A program made the position numbers and the translations under genes. The notes beneath the pieces were generated by a model, which made no database searches, had not been told where the DNA came from, and saw only the letters and a list, made by a program, of their open reading frames with translations. This document shows, piece by piece, positions 54,286 to 63,136 of a stretch of 64,000 bases of DNA. This DNA is from Kaistella faecalis (GTDB lineage Bacteria > Bacteroidota > Bacteroidia > Flavobacteriales > Weeksellaceae). Where the stretch lies: the NCBI RefSeq assembly GCF_019195395.1, contig NZ_CP078067.1, positions 1,441,783-1,505,782 on the forward strand, given 5' to 3'. Position 1 is the stretch's first letter. Each line of letters begins with the position of its first letter.

Positions 54286-56487
54286 CTATCTTGTAAACAA
54301 AAGTTCTCTGTATTTGGTCATTGGCCAAAGTTCATCGTCTACAACCATTTCCAGCGTGTCGGAAGCATCTCTGATTTTTTCAAAACGTGGCTTAACATCA
54401 TTGCAGAATTGTTCGGCACTCTCCTGCGGATTTTCAATTGATTTGGCATTTTTAATCGCTGCAAGGAGGGCGTCTGCTTCAACTTTTATAATGGAAACAT
54501 GTTCGGAGATTTCTGCAATCATATTCATCTGTTCTTTCGCAAGATTCCTGAATTCTTTTTCAGTGAAAATTTCCTTTAAACCTTTTACGTTTTCAATAAG
54601 CCTGTTCTGATAGTTAAGAGCACACGGAATGATATGGTTTCGTGCAATATCTGCCAACACGGTTCCCTCAATAGCGATAACGGTGGAGTATTTTTCCAGT
54701 TTTATTTCGTTGCGCGCTTCAATTTCGCGGTGAGTATAAATCCCGAGCTCTTCATATAAATCCACAAACTTTTTGTCGAGTTCCTTTTTTAAAGCTTCCG
54801 GAGTAGTCTTCAAGTTGTTAAGGCCTCGTTGCGCAGCTTCTTCTGCCCATTCTTCCGAATAGCCATCACCTTCGAACATGATATTTTTCGACACTTTAAT
54901 ATACTCTCTTAAAATATTGAAAATTGCTTCATCTTTTTTAAGACCTTTCTCTAAAATAAGATTATCTACTTCTACTTTAAAGGATTGCAGCTGTTTTGCT
55001 ACGATAGAGTTCATTACGGTCATTACTTCCGCGCAGTTTGCTGAAGAGCCTACCGCTCTGATTTCAAATTTATTTCCGGTGAAGGCAAAAGGAGAAGTTC
55101 TGTTTCTGTCGGTATTATCAAGTAAAATTTCCGGAATTTTACCCACAACATTTAATTTGAGTTCCGTTTTTTCTTCAGGGGAAAGCTTACCGTCTGTAAC
55201 TTTTTCCAGTTCTTCCAACACGCTGAAGAGTTGGGTCCCAATGAAGGCAGAAATAATCGCCGGCGGAGCCTCGTTTGCACCCAGGCGGTGATCATTGCTC
55301 GCAGAGGCGATACTTGCTCTTAATAAATCCGCATAATCATGAACCGCTTTCAAAGTATTCACAAAAAAGGTGAGGAACTGCAAATTCTTTTTAGGATTTT
55401 TACCGGGCATCAAAAGGTTTTCACCCGTATCTGTCGCTAAGCTCCAGTTATTGTGTTTTCCGCTGCCGTTTACTCCTGCAAACGGCTTCTCATGGAAAAG
55501 GATATGGAAATGATGCTTATGTGCCACCCTTGCCATTATATCCATTAATAAGGAGTTGTGATCCACAGCAACATTCACCTCTTCAAACATCGGCGCAAGT
55601 TCGAATTGGTTTGGTGCCACTTCATTATGTCTTGTGGTAACTGGAATTCCGAGTTTCATACACTCGATTTCGAGTTCTTTCATGAAATTCATTACTCGGG
55701 TAGGAATAGATCCGAAATAATGATCATCCAGCTGCTGGCCTTTCGCCGGGGAATGTCCCAACAGAGTCTTGCCTGTAATAACCAAATCCGGACGGGACTG
55801 ATAAAGGGCAGAATCTACAAGAAAGTATTCCTGTTCCCAGCCCAATGTCGGACTTACTTTGGTTACGTTTTTATCAAAGTAGGACTTACAGATATCAGTA
55901 GCAGCTTCGTCTACTGCGTGAAGTGCTCTCAATAAAGGAGCTTTATAGTCAAGTGTTTCGCCTGTATAAGAGATGAATATGGAAGGAATACAAAGTGTAG
56001 TTCCCATAATAAATGCCGGCGAAGTAGGATCCCATGCGGTATAACCTCTGGCTTCAAAAGTATTTCTTATCCCTCCGTTAGGGAAAGATGAAGCGTCAGG
56101 TTCCTGCTGGATCAGCATTCCTCCGGAAAATCTTTCAATAGCGCGGTCGCTTTCAAATGGCGTAAAAAACGAATCATGTTTTTCTGCAGTGGATCCGGTT
56201 AATGGCTGAAACCAGTGGGTGTAATGCGTTACCCCTTTGCTTAGTGCCCAATCCTTCATCGCCACTGCAATTTGGTCTGCTACATCACGCTGGATTTTTG
56301 TCCCTCTTTTTATCGCATTCTGAATAGACGTGAACGCCTCTTTAGTAAGATACTCTCTCATGGTTTCCTCGGAAAACACATTCTGGCAGAAAAGTTCTGA
56401 TAATTTTGCAGGAACTGTAACTGCATTATCTTTTCTAAAATCTTTAAAAGATAACATTTCTAAAGCCTTAAATCTTAATGATGACAT
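54286..56487 (-). CDS. Type III glutamine synthetase
   Basis: Ammonia assimilation: glutamate + NH3 + ATP to glutamine. 733 aa, the length of GSIII (GlnN), far longer than GSI. Features: THWFQPLTGSTAEKHDSF near the N-terminus, GGMLIQQEPDASSFPNGG, the ligand region VTRHNEVAPNQFELAP and NGSGKHNNWSL (ATP loop), and NRTSPFAFTGNKFEIRAVGSS (active-site C-terminal half), each typical of GSIII. The C-terminal helical tail is full length. Single-gene unit with its own terminator. Confidence 0.95.
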   Translation of the reverse strand: MSSLRFKALEMLSFKDFRKDNAVTVPAKLSELFCQNVFSEETMREYLTKEAFTSIQNAIKRGTKIQRDVADQIAVAMKDWALSKGVTHYTHWFQPLTGSTAEKHDSFFTPFESDRAIERFSGGMLIQQEPDASSFPNGGIRNTFEARGYTAWDPTSPAFIMGTTLCIPSIFISYTGETLDYKAPLLRALHAVDEAATDICKSYFDKNVTKVSPTLGWEQEYFLVDSALYQSRPDLVITGKTLLGHSPAKGQQLDDHYFGSIPTRVMNFMKELEIECMKLGIPVTTRHNEVAPNQFELAPMFEEVNVAVDHNSLLMDIMARVAHKHHFHILFHEKPFAGVNGSGKHNNWSLATDTGENLLMPGKNPKKNLQFLTFFVNTLKAVHDYADLLRASIASASNDHRLGANEAPPAIISAFIGTQLFSVLEELEKVTDGKLSPEEKTELKLNVVGKIPEILLDNTDRNRTSPFAFTGNKFEIRAVGSSANCAEVMTVMNSIVAKQLQSFKVEVDNLILEKGLKKDEAIFNILREYIKVSKNIMFEGDGYSEEWAEEAAQRGLNNLKTTPEALKKELDKKFVDLYEELGIYTHREIEARNEIKLEKYSTVIAIEGTVLADIARNHIIPCALNYQNRLIENVKGLKEIFTEKEFRNLAKEQMNMIAEISEHVSIIKVEADALLAAIKNAKSIENPQESAEQFCNDVKPRFEKIRDASDTLEMVVDDELWPMTKYRELLFTR

Positions 56488-56665
56488 AATTGGGTGTTTT
56501 TTGATGGGGTAAAATTACAAAAAAATAGAAAACAAACAGGAAAAATGAGAAAAATATGGGGTGTAAGTAAAATAAAAGTGATTTAAGCCCTGTTTTACGG
56601 AGATAATTAATAAACTGTTAATCCTATCATAATAATACAAATTCGGAAATTCGGCAGATATGTAT

Positions 56666-56673
56666 TATATTTG
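56666..56673 (+). promoter_or_regulatory. -7 promoter element for the 56688 gene
   Basis: TATATTTG, full TAnnTTTG match, 14 bp upstream of the ATG at 56688. Confidence 0.55.
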
Positions 56674-56687
56674 CCAAAAGATACACT

Positions 56688-58355
56688 ATGGTAAATTCAC
56701 GTGCACGGGAAACAACAGAAGCTATTGAAAGGCTTTATGTTTCGATGAGACACTTATTCTATCGCGGTTTTTTCAAACCATCCGGGATCTCCGGCGAAAG
56801 TCTTCGCTCCTTGCTAACAACAATTAATCCCGAAATTTACGGAACTATGGGCGTTCCGAATAAAATTGAACTCGATGGACTTCTTTATGTTCTGGACCGT
56901 TTACCGGAAGGAATTGAAGAATGCTCTTTCATTCACCTGACTTCAGATGAGGGTTTCGAAAAAGGAAGTTTTGAAGTTATTGTTCCCAAGAAAAGAAGAA
57001 GAAACTGTTACCGGATCGATCAACACCAGATGAATATCGAAGTGCTGCTTGGCCGTTCTGAAATCTACGATATCCTTACTCACCTTACCTTCTTATATAT
57101 AGAAGCAGATAAAATTAGAAATCTTGCGTTTATTTCTGATGAAAACGACAAGCCGACACGCGCCTGGAGAATCATCGAAGAAGTAGCGAAAGGCGAGAAA
57201 AAATTCAGCCGTAAAGAAAAAGAAGTTGCGCTTATTCATCTTTCTTCACTTTTGGGAAGAACTTTCGATGAAACTTTGAACGCATATAACAATTTTGGCG
57301 ACGATGCCAATCCGGACAGGCTTTTCAAAATTATTTATCATCTTGGAAACGAAAGTTTCAACGATAATAAAAAAATCAGAGAACGCGAAGTTCATTTCTC
57401 TGCGATTCTCCGCGAAAGAGTTGGGCACCATTTCTTCGGTGAAAAATGGGCGAATAAAGTAAAAGAAGTTTTAGCTGAAAACAATCTTCAGATGAGACCT
57501 CTGCACATCATTTCTGCGAATATGCACTCCGTGAAGAATATGCTTTACGCCAATGATGCAATTGGGAAGAAACCTACAAAAGATGTCGATTTCAAACTCT
57601 ACGAAGAGATTTCCAATAAAAAATCGCTTCAGGAAAAAGTGCTTGCACATTCTCAGAAAGCCGGTTTAATTTATATAGATGACCAAAGCGGCAGTAATAT
57701 CGATGTGCAGATTATTGATCTTGCAAAAACCGATCTTAAAAATACACCTTTTGGAGGCCTTAAATTTTCAGGTGAAGATGTTATCATGGTTTTCGATTAT
57801 GCGTTTGGTGAGCAGGCATTTGAGGTGATGGATGAACTTCTTCGACCTTACGATTTCAACGGCGAAATCTACACAATGAAAGTGAAATCTATTTCCATCA
57901 TGGGGAAAGCCGGAATTTTAATGGGTGGAAAAGGAGATATTATGATCCCTACTTCGCACGTTTTTGAAGGTACAGCCGATAATTATCCGTTCGAAAATGC
58001 ATTAACACTTGCTGATTTCGAAGATGATGAACTCCAGGCTTTCGAAGGTGGCATGGTTACCGTTTTGGGAACCTCGCTTCAGAACAAGGATATTTTAAGA
58101 TATTTCATGGATACTTCCTGGAAAGCAATCGGCCTTGAAATGGAAGGAGCGCACTATCAGAAAGCAATTCAGGTAGCATCAAAAATCCGTCATCACATCT
58201 CGGAAGATCTTTTTGTAATGTATGCTTACTACGCTTCAGATAACCCGCTGGAAACCGGTTCTACGCTATCTTCTGGTGGTTTAGGTCTTACCGGCGTGAA
58301 ACCGACCTATCTTATTACCCTGAAGATTCTCGAAAAAATCCTGAAAAACGGTTAA
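56688..58355 (+). CDS. Large conserved protein of unknown function with a nucleosidase/phosphorylase-like C-terminal part
   Basis: 555 aa with no signal peptide or membrane helix, so cytoplasmic. The first 300 residues are helical and charged with no motif I can place. From about residue 360 the pattern resembles the nucleoside phosphorylase/nucleosidase fold: a Gly-rich strand-turn followed by GDIMIPT (as in the GDxVIP element), and later IGLEMEGAHY, like the MEMEG/DMES substrate-binding element. From memory this is a Bacteroidota family annotated only as hypothetical. Catalysis is not demonstrated. Own -7 box and own terminator, so it is a single-gene unit. Confidence 0.82.
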   Translation: MVNSRARETTEAIERLYVSMRHLFYRGFFKPSGISGESLRSLLTTINPEIYGTMGVPNKIELDGLLYVLDRLPEGIEECSFIHLTSDEGFEKGSFEVIVPKKRRRNCYRIDQHQMNIEVLLGRSEIYDILTHLTFLYIEADKIRNLAFISDENDKPTRAWRIIEEVAKGEKKFSRKEKEVALIHLSSLLGRTFDETLNAYNNFGDDANPDRLFKIIYHLGNESFNDNKKIREREVHFSAILRERVGHHFFGEKWANKVKEVLAENNLQMRPLHIISANMHSVKNMLYANDAIGKKPTKDVDFKLYEEISNKKSLQEKVLAHSQKAGLIYIDDQSGSNIDVQIIDLAKTDLKNTPFGGLKFSGEDVIMVFDYAFGEQAFEVMDELLRPYDFNGEIYTMKVKSISIMGKAGILMGGKGDIMIPTSHVFEGTADNYPFENALTLADFEDDELQAFEGGMVTVLGTSLQNKDILRYFMDTSWKAIGLEMEGAHYQKAIQVASKIRHHISEDLFVMYAYYASDNPLETGSTLSSGGLGLTGVKPTYLITLKILEKILKNG

Positions 58356-58376
58356 AGCTTAAGAACAGTTTAATAA

Positions 58377-58409
58377 AAAAGCCCTTTCAGTCGAACTGAG
58401 AGGGCTTTT
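58377..58409 (+). terminator. Terminator after the 56688 gene
   Basis: 15-bp stem AAAAGCCCTTTCAGT / ACTGAGAGGGCTTTT (one T-G pair), 3-nt loop, T-rich end, 21 bp after the stop. Confidence 0.83.
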
Positions 58410-58472
58410 ACTTGGGTCACTTCACCCATAAATCAAAAATTCTTATCTTTCGCTTTTAAAAATTGATTAAAG

Positions 58473-60317
58473 ATGAACAAAGGCCTTATCGTAGTTTTCG
58501 CGTTTATTTTCGGAATGCTTTCAGCACAACAATCACCATACTATCAGCAGTTTGCGAAGTATAAAATGGATATTGATGTTGACGCACCCAATTTTACTTA
58601 TAAAGGAAACCAAACCTTAACATATACCAATAATTCACCCGATGAACTGAAAGTGGTGTATTTTCATCTTTACTGGAATGCTTTTAAGCCTGGATCAATG
58701 ATGGATCAGCGGGTTCAGAACCAAGGCAAAAACGGAGATTCGAGACTGCAGGTCAATGGGGTCTCAAGATTAGCCTCAATTCCGAAGGAGGAAGAAGGTG
58801 CCCAAAATATCCATTGGATCAAACAAAATGGCAAAAATCTGAAATTTGAAATTCAGGAAAGCATTATGAAAGTGGAATTGAATACACCATTAAAACCAAA
58901 CTCCACCACAACATTTACGATGGAATGGGATGCAGTGATTCCGCATCAGATCCGTCGTGCCGGCAGAAACAACCGCGAAGGAATTGATATGACAATGACA
59001 CAGTGGTACCCGAAAATCGCTGAGTACGATTACGATGGGTGGGCAACTTTCGATTATATCGGAAGGGAATTTCATGCGCCGTTTTCTGATTACGATGTCT
59101 CCATTAAAATTGACAAAGATTATGTGATTGGCGCCGGCGGAACGCTTGAAAACCCGCTCGAAGTTAAAGGTTACGATGCTAAAGCAAATATAAAATCCGA
59201 CAGCAAGAATAAAGCAACATGGCGGTGGACCGCTAAAAATCTCCTCGATTTTGCCTGGGCTGCCGACAGAGATTATACAGTGGAGGAATTCACTATTCTG
59301 GATGGACCCAAAGTGTATTATGTTTACCAAAAATCGGAAAAAACAAAACTTTGGGAAGAGTCTAAGCCTTACGTTACTAAATTTTTCCAGTTGATGAACG
59401 CAGCTTTCGGGCAGTATGTTTATCCGTCTTATTCCTTCATTCAGGGCGGCGACGGCGGAATGGAATACGGAATGTGCACCATGATTTTAGGAGAAGGAAG
59501 ATCGCTTGAAGGGTTGGTTGGATTAATGGTTCACGAAGGCGGACACTCTTATAACCAACAGATTTTGGCCTACAACGAAAGTGTGAGACCGTGGATGGAC
59601 GAAGGCTTCACCAGTTATTATGATGATTATGTGATGCACCAGTTATTCCCGCCGAAAGAACCAGTGGCAAATCCTTTTGTGGGGTCCATAAAATCGTATG
59701 TAAACTTTGCCAAAACCGGAAAGGAGGAACCTGCGGTGTGGCTGGCAGATCATCATGACGATGGTCGGGCATATTCCATTGCGTCTTATGTAAAAGGCGA
59801 TTTGTTTTTGGTACAGTTAGGTTATATCATGGGTGAGCAGAATCTGTCTTTAGTAATGAAAGAATTCTACAGCCAATGGAAACTCAAACATCCTACCGAC
59901 CGCGATTTCATGCATGTTGCACAGAAAATTTCGGGAATGGACCTGAAGTGGTTTCACCATTACTGGATCAATACAACTAATACGATCGACTATGCGGTGA
60001 AAAATATCGAGTACGGTGCAGCATCAACAACCATCACCTTAGAAAATAAAGGGCAAATTCCAATGCCGGTAGATTTCTCCGTCATGACTAAAGATAAAAA
60101 GGTGATCAATTATCATATTCCGTTAAATATGACCCATGTCTGGAAAAGTAAAGATATCTACGGTAATTTCACTACGCTTAATTACTGGCCTTGGACGCAG
60201 AAAGAGTACAAAATCACCGTTCCGTATACAAAAGATCAGATTTCCGTAGTAGGAATCGACTTCTCGCAGCGAATGGCCGATGTAAATCCTGAAGATAATA
60301 TTGTTGAGGTTAAGTAA
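58473..60317 (+). CDS. M1-family metallopeptidase, secreted
   Basis: 614 aa with a signal peptide (MNKGLIVVFAFIFGMLSAQ). N-terminal beta-domain typical of the M1 aminopeptidase/LTA4-hydrolase group, then the GGMEYG-type element (GGDGGMEYGMCTMI), the zinc motif HEGGH with second Glu in MDEGFTSY. The three metal ligands (two His and one Glu) are present. Probably an envelope or secreted aminopeptidase. A near-consensus box TATCTTTC (58444-58451) lies upstream. The CoaX-like gene follows after 17 bp. Confidence 0.92.
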   Translation: MNKGLIVVFAFIFGMLSAQQSPYYQQFAKYKMDIDVDAPNFTYKGNQTLTYTNNSPDELKVVYFHLYWNAFKPGSMMDQRVQNQGKNGDSRLQVNGVSRLASIPKEEEGAQNIHWIKQNGKNLKFEIQESIMKVELNTPLKPNSTTTFTMEWDAVIPHQIRRAGRNNREGIDMTMTQWYPKIAEYDYDGWATFDYIGREFHAPFSDYDVSIKIDKDYVIGAGGTLENPLEVKGYDAKANIKSDSKNKATWRWTAKNLLDFAWAADRDYTVEEFTILDGPKVYYVYQKSEKTKLWEESKPYVTKFFQLMNAAFGQYVYPSYSFIQGGDGGMEYGMCTMILGEGRSLEGLVGLMVHEGGHSYNQQILAYNESVRPWMDEGFTSYYDDYVMHQLFPPKEPVANPFVGSIKSYVNFAKTGKEEPAVWLADHHDDGRAYSIASYVKGDLFLVQLGYIMGEQNLSLVMKEFYSQWKLKHPTDRDFMHVAQKISGMDLKWFHHYWINTTNTIDYAVKNIEYGAASTTITLENKGQIPMPVDFSVMTKDKKVINYHIPLNMTHVWKSKDIYGNFTTLNYWPWTQKEYKITVPYTKDQISVVGIDFSQRMADVNPEDNIVEVK

Positions 60318-60334
60318 TATTTAAAACTGTTTTA

Positions 60335-61093
60335 ATGACTTCAATTGTAATTAACATCGGGAATACCAATATCAGATTTGGACTTTTCAATGATGAAAAC
60401 TGCGATATTTCCTGGATTCTAAATACAAAACCTTACCGTACCAGCGACGAACTGCAGATGCAGTTTATGATGATGTATCAGACGCATAAAATCAATGCCG
60501 AGAATATCGATAAAATCATCATTGGTTCGGTAGTTCCGCAACTCACTTACGATATTACCCGCGCGATTCAGAAAATTCATTGTAAAAAACCGGTAATTGT
60601 CGACAGAAATACCTATTCCGGAGTTCAGCCGAAGTCCAGACAAATGGGAACGGATATTTACGCAAATCTGGTTTCTGCACATCATCTTTATCCCGATGGG
60701 AAGAAAATTATTTTCGATTTTGGTACGGCTTTAACGGCAAGCTGTATTGATGAAAATGGCGAAACTTTAGGCGTAATCATCGCGCCGGGAATCATCACTT
60801 CGCTTAATTCGCTTATTCATGACACTGCGCAACTTCCTGAAATTGAATTGGTAAAGCCTAAAAAAGTTTTAGGGCTTGATACCGTTTCCTGTATGCAGAG
60901 CGGTATGGTGTACGGATTTTTGGGAATGGTGGAAGGTTTTATCGACCGCATTAACGAAGAAGTTCAGGAAGACTGTTTCGTGATTGCTACGGGTGGGGTT
61001 TCGCATGTTTACAAGCCGCTTACCGAAAAAATTCATGTGGCGGACCGCCTTCACACGCTGAAAGGTCTTTACTATTTAGGAAGAGATCTGTAA
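60335..61093 (+). CDS. coaX: CoaX-like protein (type III pantothenate kinase family), P-loop variant
   Basis: 252 aa. Overall it matches type III pantothenate kinase: NTNIRFGLFND, YRTSDELQMQ, IIGSVVPQLTYDI, GTDIYANLV, FDFGTALTASCIDENG, TVSCMQSGMVYGFLGMVEGF and ATGGVSHVY. Of the three family-conserved aspartates, those in GTDIYAN and FDFGTALT are kept, but the first, in the DxGNT loop, is Asn7 (INIGNTN, codon AAC). The motif set is more like Firmicutes/Clostridia CoaX than the shorter Bacteroidota type. It is either a variant kinase or a paralogue with altered activity. It lies 17 bp after the M1 peptidase gene. Confidence 0.82.
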   Translation: MTSIVINIGNTNIRFGLFNDENCDISWILNTKPYRTSDELQMQFMMMYQTHKINAENIDKIIIGSVVPQLTYDITRAIQKIHCKKPVIVDRNTYSGVQPKSRQMGTDIYANLVSAHHLYPDGKKIIFDFGTALTASCIDENGETLGVIIAPGIITSLNSLIHDTAQLPEIELVKPKKVLGLDTVSCMQSGMVYGFLGMVEGFIDRINEEVQEDCFVIATGGVSHVYKPLTEKIHVADRLHTLKGLYYLGRDL

Positions 61094-61129
61094 ACTTCGC
61101 AAAGAAGTTTGTATAATGGTAATTTGAGA

Positions 61130-61561
61130 TTATCTTTTATTCTGGAAGAAATCTTTTACGATTTGCGAGCATTGGCCTTCAAGAACATCAAGCACAATTT
61201 CCGTTTTGGGATGTAGCGTTAGATGTTTGTTAATGAAACCTCGCTGTTCGTCGCGCGCACCAATTACCACTTTCGAAATCTGCGACCAGTTCAGCGCGCC
61301 GCAACACATAACACAGGGCTCAAGCGTTACGTACATGGTGCAGTTTCTCAGATATTTCCCGCCGAGATAATTAGCTGCAGAAGTGATGGCCTGCATTTCC
61401 GCATGCGCCGTAACATCGTTCAGTGTTTCCGTAAGGTTGTGGGCTTTTGCAATCACGCGGTTGTTGGAGACAATTACGCAGCCAATGGGAACCTCGTCTT
61501 TTTCCAAAGCAGTCTGGGCTTCCTGAAGCGCCATTTTCATGTAATATTCGTCGGTAAACAT
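61130..61561 (-). CDS. tadA: tRNA adenosine(34) deaminase TadA
   Basis: Converts wobble A34 to inosine in tRNA-Arg. 143 aa. The zinc site is HAEMQAI (His, catalytic Glu) and the pair in EPCVMCCGAL (PCxxC). The N-terminal helix MALQEAQTALEKDEVPIGCVIV is typical. It converges with the CoaX-like gene. The gene behind it, at 61586, is on the same strand and ends 25 bp upstream of tadA. Confidence 0.95.
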   Translation of the reverse strand: MFTDEYYMKMALQEAQTALEKDEVPIGCVIVSNNRVIAKAHNLTETLNDVTAHAEMQAITSAANYLGGKYLRNCTMYVTLEPCVMCCGALNWSQISKVVIGARDEQRGFINKHLTLHPKTEIVLDVLEGQCSQIVKDFFQNKR

Positions 61562-61585
61562 AATTCTGAAATACGTTATTAAATA

Positions 61586-62212
61586 TCAGTCAAAATTCAT
61601 GGATAAAGGCAACCGAAACCTGTACCGAACCGCAGTTCCGTTGATGATTGCGGGAGAAAATTTTTCGGGTAGAAGATACATGGCGATTTCAGCCTGGCGG
61701 TTGAAAGTGAAATTATCGCCTTCTGCATGCACATTTCCAATGCTTCCGTCCCTTTCTACAACAAAAACCACATTGGTTTTCAGAAGTTTTTGATCTGGTA
61801 AAACCGAATCGGTATAAAATAGATCAGCGACCTGTTTCCTTAAAGTTTCGAATCCGCCCGGATATTGGGCTTCCTTATTCAGGTCTTCTTTTTTCGGATT
61901 TAAATGGAGTTCGGGCAGATTTTTAACGGTAATTTTTTCTAAATCCTCGCGGTTTTTAACTTTAATTAAAGTTCCTATAAATGCGGTATTCTGAATGCTG
62001 TCGAGTTTCACCATAAATTCGGAAAAGTCTCTTTTAATGGCGATTTTCTGTTCTATATTTTTCTCGTTATCAAACTTTTTTTTGAACTCATTATTCAGCA
62101 TAAACCTCTGATAATCGAAATAGTCTTTCGCACTTCTGAACTCATCATTTTGTTGTGCAAAGAAAAAATTTGCGCAGACCAACAGCATCAGATAAACTAA
62201 TTTTTTACTCAC
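61586..62212 (-). CDS. Secreted TonB-C-terminal-like protein
   Basis: 208 aa from a GTG at 62212 opening a signal peptide (SKKLVYLMLLVCANFFFAQ). Residues about 20-105 are helical. From about 112 the TonB C-terminal pattern appears: QYPGGFETLRKQVADLFY, a strand with VVFVVERDGSIGNVHA, then AEIAMYLLPEKFSPAIINGT and YRFRLPLSMNF. Unlike a true TonB it has a cleavable-looking signal and no Pro-rich spanning linker, so it may be a periplasmic relative rather than an energy transducer. Precedes tadA on the same strand. Confidence 0.78.
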   Translation of the reverse strand: MSKKLVYLMLLVCANFFFAQQNDEFRSAKDYFDYQRFMLNNEFKKKFDNEKNIEQKIAIKRDFSEFMVKLDSIQNTAFIGTLIKVKNREDLEKITVKNLPELHLNPKKEDLNKEAQYPGGFETLRKQVADLFYTDSVLPDQKLLKTNVVFVVERDGSIGNVHAEGDNFTFNRQAEIAMYLLPEKFSPAIINGTAVRYRFRLPLSMNFD

Positions 62213-62277
62213 TTGTGTTTATATATAATGTAAAAATAGTTAAAAATATCGATAACAATTTTTAAAGATTTTATTTG

Positions 62278-63075
62278 TTACCCGATTGAGTTTTGCTCCT
62301 CTTTGAGGCCGGAAACCTTTATGTTAAGATCGCGGATGTCTTTTCTCAGTTCCAGAAACATATCTTTTAAGTTGTGATTTTCAAAATGATAAGGTTCGAA
62401 ATCTTCAGGAAAAATCCCGGAAGCATACTGCCAGATTTCTACAATTTCATAAAAAGAAATTTCATACGGTTCATAAAAAGAATTATCTGCGGTTACCGTA
62501 ATTGATTTTTCGTTTTTGGACTTGAAGCGTTTATAAGAAATGCCGTCATTCAGCGTCACAAATACATAACTTTTATTCTCTTTTAAATCATCAATTCTTT
62601 CAAGATATTTTCCGATAATATATGAACCATCTTTAAAAGGCGGCATCGAATCTCCCTGCGCCGGAAAAGCCCTGTACTTTCCGTTGGTGAGGAACGGGAG
62701 CGAAATTCTTTGCAGGCTTTCAATATATTCAGGGTCACTGTAGCCCGATAAATAACCCATCGACGCTTTCTGAGGGATGATTTCGATGCTGTTGTTTCCT
62801 AATTTATCTACCACAACTGGAAGCACAATTCGGTTGTCGGGTAATCGCAGAATTTCGTCAAGCGGATATTTTCGGATATCAACCGAAACCAGAAGATCAA
62901 TACTGATGTTGAAGAATTTCGAGATTTTCACCAATACTTCAATTGGCGGTTCCGAGCGACCGTCTTCGTAGGAAACATAGCGCGACCGCGTGATGATTAA
63001 CGTATCCGCTAATTCCTGTTGGGTGATTTCTTTTTTACCTCTTAAAAACCTGATGTTATCTGAAAAAATCGACAT
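62278..63075 (-). CDS. XRE-type regulator with S24 (LexA-like) peptidase domain
   Basis: 265 aa from the ATG at 63075. An upstream in-frame start adds 7 residues encoded by the palindrome and was rejected. A helix-turn-helix (about 8-60: NIRFLRGKKEITQQELADTL, SRYVSYEDGRSEPP) is followed by an S24 domain with the Ser in QGDSMPPFKDGSY and a lysine in ISYKRF. The usual Ala-Gly cleavage site is replaced by Met-Gly (ASMGYLSGY), so RecA-driven self-cleavage is uncertain. It is divergent from dinB with a 19-bp palindrome at the promoters, suggesting autorepression and control of dinB. Confidence 0.88.
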   Translation of the reverse strand: MSIFSDNIRFLRGKKEITQQELADTLIITRSRYVSYEDGRSEPPIEVLVKISKFFNISIDLLVSVDIRKYPLDEILRLPDNRIVLPVVVDKLGNNSIEIIPQKASMGYLSGYSDPEYIESLQRISLPFLTNGKYRAFPAQGDSMPPFKDGSYIIGKYLERIDDLKENKSYVFVTLNDGISYKRFKSKNEKSITVTADNSFYEPYEISFYEIVEIWQYASGIFPEDFEPYHFENHNLKDMFLELRKDIRDLNIKVSGLKEEQNSIG

Positions 63076-63093
63076 TGTTACAATTTGTAACAA
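63075..63093. promoter_or_regulatory. Palindromic operator between S24 regulator and dinB
   Basis: TTGTTACAATTTGTAACAA: perfect 9-bp arms around one T. It abuts the regulator's own -7 box (63094-63101, minus strand TATTTTTG), covers its predicted transcription start and reaches its ATG. The dinB -7 box lies 31 bp away. The best candidate for a binding site of the divergent regulator. Confidence 0.65.
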
Positions 63094-63124
63094 CAAAAAT
63101 ACGAAAATTGTTTAAAAACGTAAC

Positions 63125-63132
63125 TAATTTTG
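63125..63132 (+). promoter_or_regulatory. -7 promoter element for dinB (leaderless geometry)
   Basis: TAATTTTG, full TAnnTTTG match, then CGTC, then the ATG at 63137. A transcription start about 5 nt after the box would coincide with the ATG. Confidence 0.55.
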
Positions 63133-63136
63133 CGTC

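Noticed and set aside
58890-59330. Open frame antisense to the M1 peptidase
   Set aside because: No family resemblance, and it overlaps well-conserved catalytic-domain coding.
61092-61110. AAACTTC/GAAGTTT hairpin after the CoaX-like gene
   Set aside because: Short 7-bp stem with no T-run on either strand; too weak to call a terminator.
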